Part shown: in pieces, positions 19,372 to 31,821 of the stretch
Layout of the letters: every line of letters starts with the position of its first letter
How positions within the stretch are numbered: the first letter of the stretch is position 1
Assembly: GCA_005883995.1 (NCBI GenBank)
Contig: VAXB01000028.1
Location: forward strand, 1 to 50,754
DNA length: 50,754 nt
Reading direction: 5' to 3'
Origin: Actinomycetota bacterium
GTDB taxonomy: Bacteria > Actinomycetota > Thermoleophilia > Gaiellales > Gaiellaceae
Position numbers and translations under genes: made by a program
The notes under the pieces: model-generated
Database searches by the model: none
What the model was told of the DNA's origin: nothing
Seen by the model: only the letters and a program-made list of their open reading frames with translations

Positions 19372-19477
19372 GGCCCCCAGCTGCCGATCCCTCAGGGGGT
19401 AAGGAGTCCGTAAAGGGGGCAGACATAGCCTCCGGTAGCTGGGCTACGATGACCTTCCAGCCAGGGAAAGGAAGCTT

Positions 19478-22003
<2,526 letters not shown>

Positions 22004-22104
22004 CTGACGCGGCGTCCACCGCGGCTCGCGGCGTACGCGTTTTCGACACGCGCTCGACATACGCGCGGCACGGCCCCGTCGGGTCCCACTGCGACAATTC
22101 GACG

Positions 22105-23469
22105 ATGGCGAAGGCGGCGACGGTCCAGTTTGCGTGCACGGAGTGCGGCTATGCGGCGGGCCGTTGGCTCGGCAAATGCCCGGCCTGCGGCGAGTTCGGC
22201 ACGCTGGTCGAGGACGTCCTCTCACCGGCGGCTGCGGCGAAGGCTCCGCCGAAGCCGTTGCTCCGGCTGGCCGACGTGGAGGTCGACGAGGCGGAGCGCA
22301 TTGCGACAGGAGTGCCGGAGCTCGACCGTGTGCTCGGCGGCGGCCTCGTCCCCGCGTCGCTCGTGCTCGTCGGCGGTGAACCGGGCGTCGGGAAATCGAC
22401 GCTCCTGCTGACTGCGCTCGGTGCGATCTCCAAGGAGCGGCGGGCGCTGCTCGTCACGGGTGAGGAGTCGACGGCGCAGGTGAAGCTACGCGCGGCGCGC
22501 CTCGGCGGCGCCGAACGCGTCGAGATCCTCGCGGAGACCGAGCTCGAGACGGTGCTCGCGACGCTCGAGACCGAGCGACCTGCGGTCTGCGTGATCGACT
22601 CCGTGCAGACGCTCTACTCGGCGGACGTCGGCTCGGCTCCCGGGTCGGTGGCGCAGGTGCGCGAAGCGGCGGCGCGGCTGCTCCGAACCGCGAAGGAGGC
22701 CGGGGTCGCGACGATCCTGGTCGGCCACGTGACGAAGGACGGCTCCGTCGCAGGCCCGCGCGTCCTCGAGCACCTCGTCGACTGCGTCCTTCAGTTCGAA
22801 GGCGACCGGTACCACGCGCATCGCGTGCTGCGGGCGGTCAAGAACCGCTTCGGCTCGACGAACGAACTCGGCGTCTTCGAGATGACCGGGTCGGGGCTGC
22901 AGGGCGTCCCCGATCCCTCCGAGCTCTTCGGCCGAAGCGCGCCGGACGAGATCGGCGCCGCGGTCGCTTGCGCGCTCGAGGGCACACGGCCGATCCTGCT
23001 CGAGATCCAGGCGCTCGTGGCGCCGACGGACCTAGCGATGCCCCGCCGCGTCGCGACCGGAGTCGACCCGAAGCGCCTCGCGATGATCGTCGCCGTCCTC
23101 GGGCGGCACGCCCGGCTGGCGCTCGGTTCGGCAGACGTCTTCGTCAACGTCGCCGGCGGTGTTCGGATTGACGAACCGGGCGCAGATCTCGCCGTCGCGC
23201 TGGCGATCGCGTCGGCCGCGCGCGGGACGCCGCTGAAACCGCGACACGCGGCGTTCGGCGAGATCGGATTGACGGGCCGCCTCCGTCCTGCTGCACAGGC
23301 CGCGCGAAGGCTCGAGGAGTGCGCGAAGCTCGGCCTGACCGCGGCGATCGCGCCGGGCGAGGTGCCGAGCGCTGATGGCAAGACGCGCGTTGTCGCGGTC
23401 GAGACGCTGCGCCAGGCCGTTGCCGCGGGCCTTGCCGAAAGCGATGGAGCCTCTAGCCTGGAGGTGTGA
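22105..23469 (+). CDS. radA: DNA repair protein RadA
   Basis: Zinc finger CTECGYAAGRWLGKCPAC, Walker A GGEPGVGKST, KNRFG motif. Confidence 0.95.
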   Translation: MAKAATVQFACTECGYAAGRWLGKCPACGEFGTLVEDVLSPAAAAKAPPKPLLRLADVEVDEAERIATGVPELDRVLGGGLVPASLVLVGGEPGVGKSTLLLTALGAISKERRALLVTGEESTAQVKLRAARLGGAERVEILAETELETVLATLETERPAVCVIDSVQTLYSADVGSAPGSVAQVREAAARLLRTAKEAGVATILVGHVTKDGSVAGPRVLEHLVDCVLQFEGDRYHAHRVLRAVKNRFGSTNELGVFEMTGSGLQGVPDPSELFGRSAPDEIGAAVACALEGTRPILLEIQALVAPTDLAMPRRVATGVDPKRLAMIVAVLGRHARLALGSADVFVNVAGGVRIDEPGADLAVALAIASAARGTPLKPRHAAFGEIGLTGRLRPAAQAARRLEECAKLGLTAAIAPGEVPSADGKTRVVAVETLRQAVAAGLAESDGASSLEV

Positions 23470-24377
23470 TCCGCGGCTTCGCTGACCGGCCCGTGCCGGT
23501 CGTCCTCGTCGGTGCCGTGGCGATTGCGTTCTCGGGGATCCTTTTCCGTCTGTCGCATGTCTCGCCCTCGACGGGCGCGTTCTACCGATGTGCATGGGCT
23601 TTGCCGCCGCTCTGGCTCCTGGCGCGCCGCGACGAACGACGCTTCGGCGGGCGACCGCTCCGGGCGCGCCTGCTCGCGTGGGGCAGCGGCGTCTTCTTCG
23701 CGGCCGATCTGATCCTCTGGCACAACGCGATCGAGCAGGTCGGCGCGGGCCTTGCCACCGTGCTCGGGAACACGCAGGTCGTGCTGGTCGGCCTGCTTGC
23801 GTGGGTGCTACTCCGTGAGCGGCCGCACCGCTCGTCCCTCGTCGCCATCCCGATTGTCGGCGGCGGCGTCGTTTTGATCTCCGGTGTGCTCGAGAGCGGC
23901 GCATACGGCGCGAACCCGCCGCTCGGCGCGGCGTACGGCGTGCTGACCGGCGTTGCATACGCGGGCTTCCTGCTGATGCTCCGAGAAGGGAGCCGTGATC
24001 CCGGCGGCCCGGCGCGGCCATTGTTCGATGCGACGCTTGCATCGGCGATCGGTTGCGCGGTGATCGGTGCGGTCGTCGGCGACCTCTCGCTCACGCCGTC
24101 CTGGTCGGCTATGGCCTGGCTCGTGCTGCTCGCGCTGTCGTCGCAGGTGCTCGGCTGGCTCCTGATCTCGAGCTCCCTGCCGAGGCTGCCGGCGGTCGTC
24201 ACCTCGATCCTGCTGACGTTCCAGCCCGTGTGCGCGGTGCTGTTCGCCGCGCTGATCGTCGACGAGAAGCCGTCTCCGCTCCAGCTCGCCGGCGGTGCCT
24301 GCATTCTCGCCGGTCTCGTCAGCGCAACGGTAGGCCGACGGGCGCCGTCGGTCCCGGAGCCGGAGCTGGCCGGGTGA
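23466..24377 (+). CDS. EamA/DMT family transporter
   Basis: ~10 TM segments with EamA-like duplicated halves; 4-nt overlap with radA. Confidence 0.85.
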   Translation: MIRGFADRPVPVVLVGAVAIAFSGILFRLSHVSPSTGAFYRCAWALPPLWLLARRDERRFGGRPLRARLLAWGSGVFFAADLILWHNAIEQVGAGLATVLGNTQVVLVGLLAWVLLRERPHRSSLVAIPIVGGGVVLISGVLESGAYGANPPLGAAYGVLTGVAYAGFLLMLREGSRDPGGPARPLFDATLASAIGCAVIGAVVGDLSLTPSWSAMAWLVLLALSSQVLGWLLISSSLPRLPAVVTSILLTFQPVCAVLFAALIVDEKPSPLQLAGGACILAGLVSATVGRRAPSVPEPELAG

Positions 24378-24396
24378 GCCTGGCAAACTGACGCGC

Positions 24397-25524
24397 ATGC
24401 AGGACGTCCAGCCGACGCTCGGGTTCACACGAACGCCGTCCGAGGACGACCCGCGGCGCGACCCGAACCTCCTCCGGGCGCTCGAGGCGATCGCGCCCGG
24501 AACCGAGCTTCGCCAGGCGATCGACGACATCATCCGCTCGCACGAGGGAGCGCTGATCGTGGTGGGTGATCCGGAAGGGTTGAAGTTCCTCTACTCCGGT
24601 GGCATCCGGCTCGACCAGCCCTTCACGCCGCAGCTCCTCTACGAGCTCGCGAAGATGGACGGCGCGATCGTCGTCGACAAGCGCGTGACGAAGCTCGCGT
24701 ACGCGAACGTCCAGTTGATGCCGGATCCGACGATCCCGTCGAGCGAGACGGGGACGCGGCACCGGACGGCGGAGCGCGTCGCGAAGCAGACCGGTGCACT
24801 CGTGATCTCGATCTCGCAGCAGCGCTCGACGATCTCCGTGTACACGGGGCCATCGCGCTACCAGCTCGATGCCGTTCCGGACGTGCTGGCGAAGACGAAC
24901 CAGGCGCTCGCGACACTCGAGACGTACCGCCAGCGGCTCGAGCAGGTTCTCACGCGGCTCACTGCGCTCGAGTTTCAGAACGCAGTCGTGCTCGACGACG
25001 TGCTCGTCGTCGTGCAGCGGGCGGAGATGACGATGCGGATGGCCGAGGAGATCGAACGCGACTGCGTCGAGCTCGGGGCAGAGGGACGCCTGATCCGGAT
25101 GCAGCTGACGGAGCTCGTGGGGGAGCTTCCCGCCGAGCGCGTCGCGATCGTGATCGACTACCACGTCGAGGGCGATGGCCCGAAGGCGCAACTCGCACTC
25201 GAGGCGCTGCGTTCGCTGCCGTACCGAGAGCTGCTCGAGTTCGAACGGCTCGCCGAGCTGCTCGGTTACCCGCGCGGCGTCAACCCCCTCGATCACTCGG
25301 TCTCGCCCCGAGGCTTTCGCGTGCTGTCGCACATCCCGCGGCTGCCCGAGCAGGTGGTGCGGAAGGTCGTCGGCGACCTGGACGGGCTCGACGCGATCAT
25401 CCGCGCGTCCCAGCGTGACCTCGAATCGATCTCGGGCGTCGGCGCCGTGCGCGCGCGCGAGATTCGCGAGGGCCTCCGCCGTTTGCAGGAACACAATCTC
25501 GTCGATCGATATCTCCAGCTCTAG
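24397..25524 (+). CDS. disA: DNA integrity scanning protein DisA (diadenylate cyclase)
   Basis: DAC motifs DGAIVV and GTRHRTAE; C-terminal HhH ISGVGAVRAREI. Confidence 0.95.
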   Translation: MQDVQPTLGFTRTPSEDDPRRDPNLLRALEAIAPGTELRQAIDDIIRSHEGALIVVGDPEGLKFLYSGGIRLDQPFTPQLLYELAKMDGAIVVDKRVTKLAYANVQLMPDPTIPSSETGTRHRTAERVAKQTGALVISISQQRSTISVYTGPSRYQLDAVPDVLAKTNQALATLETYRQRLEQVLTRLTALEFQNAVVLDDVLVVVQRAEMTMRMAEEIERDCVELGAEGRLIRMQLTELVGELPAERVAIVIDYHVEGDGPKAQLALEALRSLPYRELLEFERLAELLGYPRGVNPLDHSVSPRGFRVLSHIPRLPEQVVRKVVGDLDGLDAIIRASQRDLESISGVGAVRAREIREGLRRLQEHNLVDRYLQL

Positions 25525-25528
25525 GAGT

Positions 25529-26713
25529 TTGGCGGGACGTCGCTCGTCGTCGGGGCGAGCGGCGCGGCCCGACGGCACAGCCGTTGTTCCGCCGAACCGT
25601 CCTGCGACGCTGACGGCGCGACTCGCGGCGGCGTTCGGCGTGTTCGGGTGGTGGTGGGGCGCCTGGGCGGCGTCGCTGCCGGCCGTGCGGCGAGCGGTTG
25701 CGATCAGCGACGCGAAGCTCGGCGTCGTGCTGCTCGCGATCTCTGTGGGCGCGCTGCCGGCGATGATGGTCGCGGGGCGCCTCGCCGATCGGGTCGGGCC
25801 ACGCCTCGTGCCGCTTTGCCTGGCCGCGTTCGCCGTCGCCGGCGCGTTCCCGGCCTTCGCCGAGTCACCATGGGTCCTCCTCGTCCTGTTGCTCGTCATC
25901 GGCGCGACGACCGGCGCTCTCGACATCGCGATCAACGCGCGCGCGAACGCGATCGAGGCCGCCGCGAACATCCGGGTGATGGATGGCCTCCATGCGGCTT
26001 TCTCCGCCGGTGTAGTCGTCGGCGGAATCGGCGCGGGGCTGGCACGCCGCGCCGGAGCGCACCCCGGCGCGATCCTGCTCGTCGGCTCCGGATTGGTGGC
26101 CACGGCGGCGGTCGTCAACAGTCACGCGGCGAAGCTCCCGTCCGCCGCGGCGGGCCGGGCACCGCTCGCCGCGCAGCTCCTCTTCGTCGGCGGCGTCCTC
26201 GCCGTCGCGTTCCTGCTCGAGAGCGGCGTCGAGACCTGGAGCGCGCTCTTCATCGAAAACGAGCTGGGCGCGAGCCCGGCGATCAGCGGCCTCGGGCCCG
26301 GCCTCTTCGCGGCGGCGATGGTGACCGCGCGCCTGGTGGCCCAGCGACGCCCGGAGGCATCGCCCGTCGGGAGGATGCGGTTCGCCGGCGCTGCCGGCGC
26401 TGCCGGTCTCGGCCTTGCCGCGCTCGCGCACCGGCCGGTCGTCGCACTGGCGGGATTCGTCGTCGCCGGCCTCGGTCTCGCCGTCTCCGCCCCAACCCTC
26501 TTTCGCGTCGCCGGGCGGTACGGCGCCGCGCCCGCGATCTCGACGGTCGCCGTGCTCGGCTACCTCGGTTTCGTCGCCGGGCCGCCCATTTTCGGGGCCG
26601 TTGCAGGGGCGACGAGCGTGCGCGGCGGATTCGTCTTCCTCTGCGCGATGGCGGCGGTTCTGGTGGCAACTGTGCCGATCCTCCGGCGCGGCGAGCCGGA
26701 ATCGCGCGGTTAG
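25529..26713 (+). CDS. MFS transporter
   Basis: ~12 TM segments with GRLADRVGPR loop motif; TTG start inferred, so start uncertain. Confidence 0.8.
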   Translation: MAGRRSSSGRAARPDGTAVVPPNRPATLTARLAAAFGVFGWWWGAWAASLPAVRRAVAISDAKLGVVLLAISVGALPAMMVAGRLADRVGPRLVPLCLAAFAVAGAFPAFAESPWVLLVLLLVIGATTGALDIAINARANAIEAAANIRVMDGLHAAFSAGVVVGGIGAGLARRAGAHPGAILLVGSGLVATAAVVNSHAAKLPSAAAGRAPLAAQLLFVGGVLAVAFLLESGVETWSALFIENELGASPAISGLGPGLFAAAMVTARLVAQRRPEASPVGRMRFAGAAGAAGLGLAALAHRPVVALAGFVVAGLGLAVSAPTLFRVAGRYGAAPAISTVAVLGYLGFVAGPPIFGAVAGATSVRGGFVFLCAMAAVLVATVPILRRGEPESRG

Positions 26714-26827
26714 CAGGGATTTCACCGAAAACATGGCCGTTTCCAGCGTGTTTTGTTAACATGTCGTTACTCCGCCGGCGGTTCCTCCCGCCGGCGTCGC
26801 GGTCACATAGGACGGAAAGGGGCGGGC

Positions 26828-27493
26828 TTGTACAAAGTCGGCGACAAGGTGGTGTATCCACACCACGGGGCAGGCACGGTCGTAAAGAAGGAAAAGCGCG
26901 AGGTGCTCGGCGAGAAGCGCGAGTATCTGACGATCAAGATCCTGCACAACGACATGACGGTCAACGTCCCTTCCGAGAACGCCGAGAAGGTCGGGCTCAG
27001 GAAGGTCATCGGCGAGGACATGGTCAAGGTCGTCGTCAAGGCACTCACGGGCGGCGGCACGCAGATGCCCAAGAACTGGAACCGCCGCTTCAAGCACAAC
27101 CGCGACAAGATGAAGACCGGCGACATCCTCGAATTGGCGGAAGTCGTCCGGAACCTGTCGCTGCGCGACCGCGAGAAGGGGCTCTCGACGGGCGAGAAGC
27201 AGATGTTCGTCAAGGCGAAGAAGATCCTCGCCAGTGAGCTGATGTACGCGAAGGACCTCGATGAAGACGCGACGGCGGAATGGCTCGACGACGTGCTCGC
27301 GGGTGCGACCGGTGCGAACGGGAGCACGAAGAACGGCGCAGTCAAGACCGCCGCTGTGACGAAGACGGCGATGAAGACGGCCGTCAAGGCGAAGCCGGCG
27401 GCGTCGAAGGCTCCCGCGAAGAAGGCCTCCGCGGACAAGGCACCGGCGAAGAAGCCGGCGCCGAAGAGGAAGGCACCAGCCGGCGCGAGGTGA
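26828..27493 (+). CDS. carD: CarD family transcriptional regulator with Lys/Ala-rich tail
   Basis: MYKVGDKVVYPHHGAGTVV, RDREKGLSTGEKQMFVKAKKILASELMYAKDL; TTG start. Confidence 0.93.
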   Translation: MYKVGDKVVYPHHGAGTVVKKEKREVLGEKREYLTIKILHNDMTVNVPSENAEKVGLRKVIGEDMVKVVVKALTGGGTQMPKNWNRRFKHNRDKMKTGDILELAEVVRNLSLRDREKGLSTGEKQMFVKAKKILASELMYAKDLDEDATAEWLDDVLAGATGANGSTKNGAVKTAAVTKTAMKTAVKAKPAASKAPAKKASADKAPAKKPAPKRKAPAGAR

Positions 27494-28164
27494 GTGTCTG
27501 GGCCGTCCTCGCTGCTGCGGGTAGCGGCGAGCGGCTCGGCGCCGACAGGCCGAAGGCGTTCGTCCGCCTCGGCGAGCGACCGCTGCTCGCGGAGAGCCTG
27601 GAGCGGCTGGACGCGTCCGCGTGGATCGACGCGATCGTCGTCGCGGCGCCGCCTGGCTGGGAGGAGCCGGCGATCCTGCTCGCAGAGGAGCTCGGCTGCG
27701 GCAAGGTCAGCGCCTGCGTGACCGGTGGCGCGACCCGTGCTGAATCCGTCGCGGCCGCGGTCGCCGAGGTCCCGCTCGACGCAGCGGCGATCGCCGTCCA
27801 CGACGCTGCGCGGCCGCTCGTCTCCGACGACGTGCTCGAGCGCCTGCTGAGGGCGCTCAACGAAGGGTGGGACGGCGCGGTGCCCGGCCTGGCGGTCGCG
27901 GACACCGTGAAACGCGTCGACGGCGATCGGATCGTCGAGACGGTCGATCGCTCCGCCTTGCGCGCAGTGCAGACGCCTCAGGTGTTCGTCGCGGACGTGC
28001 TACGCGGCGCGGTGGCCATGCGTGCCGGCGAGCCACCTGCCTGGACCGACTGTTCCGGCGCGGTCGAAGCCGCAGGCGGCCGCGTGAAGGTCGTCGCAGG
28101 CGATCCGCGCCTCGTGAAGGTGACCGACGCCGCCGACCTCGAGCGTGTCGCGGCCCTGCTGTGA
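27490..28164 (+). CDS. ispD: 2-C-methyl-D-erythritol 4-phosphate cytidylyltransferase
   Basis: WAVLAAAGSGERLGADRPKAFVRLG, VHDAARPLV; GTG start overlaps carD stop by 4 nt. Confidence 0.93.
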   Translation: MSVWAVLAAAGSGERLGADRPKAFVRLGERPLLAESLERLDASAWIDAIVVAAPPGWEEPAILLAEELGCGKVSACVTGGATRAESVAAAVAEVPLDAAAIAVHDAARPLVSDDVLERLLRALNEGWDGAVPGLAVADTVKRVDGDRIVETVDRSALRAVQTPQVFVADVLRGAVAMRAGEPPAWTDCSGAVEAAGGRVKVVAGDPRLVKVTDAADLERVAALL

Positions 28165-28967
28165 TCATCGACTACCACATGCATCTCCGCGACGAGCACG
28201 AGGAGCTCGCTCATCGTGCGTCGGCCGTCGAGCCGTTCGTCACCGCGGCCCGCCTGGCAGGGGTCGACGAGATCGGTTTCACCGAGCACGTCTATTACTT
28301 CGAGCAGACTCGGCGGTTGTGGACGGTGCCCTACCACCTCGAGCGCTGCGGGCACGATCTCGACGATTACGTCACGGCAGTCAGCGACGCGAAGGCGCGA
28401 GGGCTTCCCGTCAAGCTCGGGCTCGAGGTCGACTACGAGCCGGGCCGCGAGGACGAGACGATTGCGATCCTCGAGCCATATGCGTGGGACTTCCTGCTCG
28501 GCTCCGTCCACTTCGTCGACGGTCTCGCGGTCGACGGCGGGCCGCCGCGGCTGATCGACGCGGTCGGTGTCGAAGGAGCGTGGCACCGTTACTTCGACGT
28601 CCTCGCCGACGCGGCGCGCAGCGGCGTGTTCGACGTGCTCTCCCATCCCGATCTCGTCAAGATCTTCGGCGACCGTGTTCCGACGTTCGACTACGGCCCG
28701 GTCGCGGACGCGATCGCAGAAGGCGGCGTGGCCGTCGAGGTGTCGACGGCGGGATTGCGGAAGCCGGTCGGAGAGCTCTATCCGGATGCGGCCTTTCTTC
28801 GCGCGTGTCACGACCGCGCGGCGCCGATCACGACTGCGTCCGACGCGCACGTGCCGCAGCTCGTCGGCCGCGACTTCGACCTCGCCCGTGCGCTCCTCGA
28901 ATCAGTCGGTTACGAGACCGTGACGGTCTTCGACCGGCGGCGGCCCTCCCAGGTCGCCGTCGGATGA
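28161..28967 (+). CDS. PHP domain / histidinol-phosphatase-like protein
   Basis: IIDYHMHLRDEHEE, FTEHVYY, LGLEVDY, SVHFVDG, LSHPDLVK, SDAHVPQ. Confidence 0.85.
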   Translation: MIIDYHMHLRDEHEELAHRASAVEPFVTAARLAGVDEIGFTEHVYYFEQTRRLWTVPYHLERCGHDLDDYVTAVSDAKARGLPVKLGLEVDYEPGREDETIAILEPYAWDFLLGSVHFVDGLAVDGGPPRLIDAVGVEGAWHRYFDVLADAARSGVFDVLSHPDLVKIFGDRVPTFDYGPVADAIAEGGVAVEVSTAGLRKPVGELYPDAAFLRACHDRAAPITTASDAHVPQLVGRDFDLARALLESVGYETVTVFDRRRPSQVAVG

Positions 28968-29443
28968 GCGGGCTCCGCATCGGCCTCGGCGTCGACGCAC
29001 ACGCGTTCGCCGACGGCGTCCCACTCGTTCTCGGCGGCATCCGGTTCGCACATCCCCGCGGCCTCGCCGGTCATTCCGACGGGGACGTGATCACTCACGC
29101 GCTGATCGATGCCGTCCTCGGCGCGGCGGGGCTCGGCGACATCGGCACGCTGTTCCCGTCCGACGAGAGCACGCCGGCAGGCATCGACTCGCTGGTGATG
29201 CTTCGTGACGCATGCGCGCGGGTGCGCGCAGCCGCCTACGACATCGTCAACGCAGATTGCATCCTGATCGGACAGGAGCCGCGGCTCGCGGCGCGTCGGC
29301 AGGAACTCGAGCGGACGCTGACCGACGTCGTCGGCGCGCCCGTGTCCGTGCGTGCGACGACGACGGACGGCCTCGGCTTCACCGGGCGCGGCGAAGGCCT
29401 CGCGGCCCAGGCCGTCGCGCTGCTGCAGCTCCGGCTGAGCTGA
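28964..29443 (+). CDS. ispF: 2-C-methyl-D-erythritol 2,4-cyclodiphosphate synthase
   Basis: RIGLGVDAHAF, GHSDGDVITHALIDAVLGAAGLGDIG, ATTTDGLGFTGRGEG. Confidence 0.95.
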   Translation: MSGLRIGLGVDAHAFADGVPLVLGGIRFAHPRGLAGHSDGDVITHALIDAVLGAAGLGDIGTLFPSDESTPAGIDSLVMLRDACARVRAAAYDIVNADCILIGQEPRLAARRQELERTLTDVVGAPVSVRATTTDGLGFTGRGEGLAAQAVALLQLRLS

Positions 29444-29464
29444 TCAGCGCTCGCTGTGCGTCCG

Positions 29465-29872
29465 TCAGCGCTGGCCGCGCTTGCGTGCCCGTTCGAGCTG
29501 CCGCCGCATCTGGCGGTTCATCTGCCCCGACATTTCGTTCGTCTGCTCACCGGCGGCGTCCAGGTACGCGCGGCGCTCCGCCGCGGTCAGCCGGCTCATC
29601 GCCGCCTGGGCGCGCTGCGGATCCTTCGTTGCCCCGGAGCGCTCGAGCTTCTTGATCGCGCTCGCGAGCTCGGGATTCTGGCGCTCGAGCGCCGCTTCCG
29701 ACGCTTTCTTCATCCCCCGGCCGAGGAACGGCACCTTCAGCAGCGTCTGCGCGATCGGCCGCATGTACTTGCCGCCGGCGACCCTGCCGAGCAGCGCGAA
29801 GATCCCGAGGATCAGCAGCAGGCCGAGCAGGATCCAAAGCGGCGTCAGGTAGAGCCAGATGTCCGCGGCCAC
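29465..29872 (-). CDS. Hypothetical membrane protein
   Basis: N-terminal TM WLYLTPLWILLGLLLILGIFALLG and charged C-terminus. Confidence 0.6.
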   Translation of the reverse strand: MAADIWLYLTPLWILLGLLLILGIFALLGRVAGGKYMRPIAQTLLKVPFLGRGMKKASEAALERQNPELASAIKKLERSGATKDPQRAQAAMSRLTAAERRAYLDAAGEQTNEMSGQMNRQMRRQLERARKRGQR

Positions 29873-29900
29873 GGCGGGATGGTAACGACGGCGGCGGGTC

Positions 29901-30617
29901 TCAGGCCGGGAGGCTGACCCGCTCGTTGGCGACCGCTACGAGCCCGTCCGCCTCGAGCGCGGTCACGGCTTCGCGGTCGAGCTCGTCCAGCCTTCGCGCG
30001 GCCTCGGCCACGAGCCGGAGCGTCTCGGCGCGGCGCTGCCGGAAGGAGCCCTCGAAGCGCGATTGCTTCCGCAGCGGCGGGTAGCGCGTGCCGCGCGCCG
30101 GACACCGCTGCGCGAGCGGGCACCGCTCGCAGCGCGGGACGCGCGCGAGGCAGATCGTTGCGCCGAGATCCATCAGGGCTTGCGCCGACGCGCTGGTGAA
30201 ACGCGATCGCGTCCGATCCTGGACACGCTGGACATTCGTGTCGATGGGGAGCTCGTCGCGGCCGAACGCAAAGTTGCCGACGGCCGCAGCCGTGTACGGG
30301 CCGACGCCGGGAAGCTCCGTCAGGTCGTCCGGCCACCCGTGCGCGGCGATCACGCGCGCGGCGCGGTGCAGGTTGACCCCGCGTCGGTTGTAGCCGAGCC
30401 CCTGCCACTCACGGATCACCTCCGCCGGCGACGCCGCCGCAAGCGCGGCGGCCGTCGGCCATCGCTTTAGCCACGCGACGTAACGCCGTACCACGCGGTC
30501 GACCTGAGTCTGCTGCAGCATCACCTCGCTGACGAGCACGGCGTATGGATCCGTGGTCCCCCGCCACGGAAGCTCGCGCCGTGCGTGCGCATACCACTCG
30601 AGCAGCAGCTTCTCCAC
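29901..30617 (-). CDS. mutY: A/G-specific adenine glycosylase (MutY-like)
   Basis: PWRGTTDPYAVLVSEVMLQQTQVDRV, ELPGVGPYTAAAV, FeS motif C-X6-C-X2-C-X5-C (CLARVPRCERCPLAQRC). The ORF can extend to 30713. Confidence 0.88.
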   Translation of the reverse strand: MEKLLLEWYAHARRELPWRGTTDPYAVLVSEVMLQQTQVDRVVRRYVAWLKRWPTAAALAAASPAEVIREWQGLGYNRRGVNLHRAARVIAAHGWPDDLTELPGVGPYTAAAVGNFAFGRDELPIDTNVQRVQDRTRSRFTSASAQALMDLGATICLARVPRCERCPLAQRCPARGTRYPPLRKQSRFEGSFRQRRAETLRLVAEAARRLDELDREAVTALEADGLVAVANERVSLPA

Positions 30618-30822
30618 GAGCGCGAGGCTAATCGCGCGGGAGGCCGTCGTGCTCGTCGAGCGCTGCAGCGAACAGGTCGCCGTGAAGCCGTCCCATTCGA
30701 CTCGTAGAAACACTCACCCGTGGCAGCTCGCGCGCGAGCTTCGCAAGCATCGGCGGCACCGGGGGCGAGAACGGAAGCTCCACGCCGCCTTCGTACCCGA
30801 AGACGGCCGATAGATTCTTCGC

Positions 30823-31821
30823 GTGCGGAGAGTGCGATTTGCGCCAAGTCCGACGGGATCGCTCCACGTCGGAAACGCGCTCAGCGCGGTGGCGAACCGA
30901 AGCCTGGGCGACTGGATGCTGCTCCGGATCGACGACACCGACCCGGCCCGGAACCTCCCCGGCGGCGAGAACGCCATCCTCGAAGACCTCGGCTGGCTCG
31001 GCGTCGCCCGGGACGAGGGGCCGGTGCGCCAGAGCGAGCGAGCGGAGCGGCATCGCGAGGTTGGCGCGCCACTCGGTCCGCGGTTCGACGGGATCACGCT
31101 GTTCCGTGACGACGGTACGCCTACATACCACCTCGCGAGCGTCGTCGACGACATCGACTTCCGGATCACGCACGTCGTGCGGGGCAATGACCACCGGCCG
31201 AACGAGCAGTTGCACAGGCGTCTCTTCGAGGCGCTCGGGGCCGAGCCGCCGGAGTTCGTCCATCACGGGCTGATCCTCGGACCGGACGGGAAGAAGCTCG
31301 CGAAGCGTGCGCCCGGCGCGACCGTCGCGTCCCTCCGCGAGGAGGGGATTCCCGCGGAAGCCGTCCGGCGCTATCTCGAGGAGCTCGGCGTCCCGCGCCA
31401 CGATGTGCACTACGACCTGCCGCGAATCCACAGGCTCGCGGTCGAGACGATCCAGGCGTTGGACGATGAGGAGCTCGCGGCGCGCGTCGGCGTGTCGGCG
31501 AGTGTCGTTCCCGTGATGCGCGGCGCGCGGGATCTCCGCGAGGCGCGTGCGTATGCCGACGCCGTCCTCACCCCGCCGAACAGTGACCTCTCGCTCGATG
31601 AAAAGGGCCGCGCGACGCTTCTGCGCTCGCGCGAGTTGCTCGAGCGCGCGAACGGTTCGATCGACGCGCGCACCCTCGTTCGTGAGATCAAGGCGGTCGG
31701 CGGCGACCTGCGGACGCTGCGCCGCGCGCTCACGGGTCAGGACCGCGGTCCGGAGTTGTGGACCGTGATCGCGGCGCTGCCGCCCGACGAGACGCTGCGC
31801 CGGATCGATGCGGCTCTATAG
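30823..31821 (+). CDS. Glutamyl-tRNA synthetase-like protein, shortened
   Basis: RFAPSPTGSLHVGN, DGTPTYHLASVVDD, KLAKR; 332 aa, lacks the segment between QSER and DGxPTYHLA. Confidence 0.8.
   Translation: MRRVRFAPSPTGSLHVGNALSAVANRSLGDWMLLRIDDTDPARNLPGGENAILEDLGWLGVARDEGPVRQSERAERHREVGAPLGPRFDGITLFRDDGTPTYHLASVVDDIDFRITHVVRGNDHRPNEQLHRRLFEALGAEPPEFVHHGLILGPDGKKLAKRAPGATVASLREEGIPAEAVRRYLEELGVPRHDVHYDLPRIHRLAVETIQALDDEELAARVGVSASVVPVMRGARDLREARAYADAVLTPPNSDLSLDEKGRATLLRSRELLERANGSIDARTLVREIKAVGGDLRTLRRALTGQDRGPELWTVIAALPPDETLRRIDAAL

Noticed and set aside
25175-25528. N-terminal extension of the MFS ORF
   Set aside because: Overlaps the disA C-terminus in another frame; transporter homology begins after ~25.6 kb.
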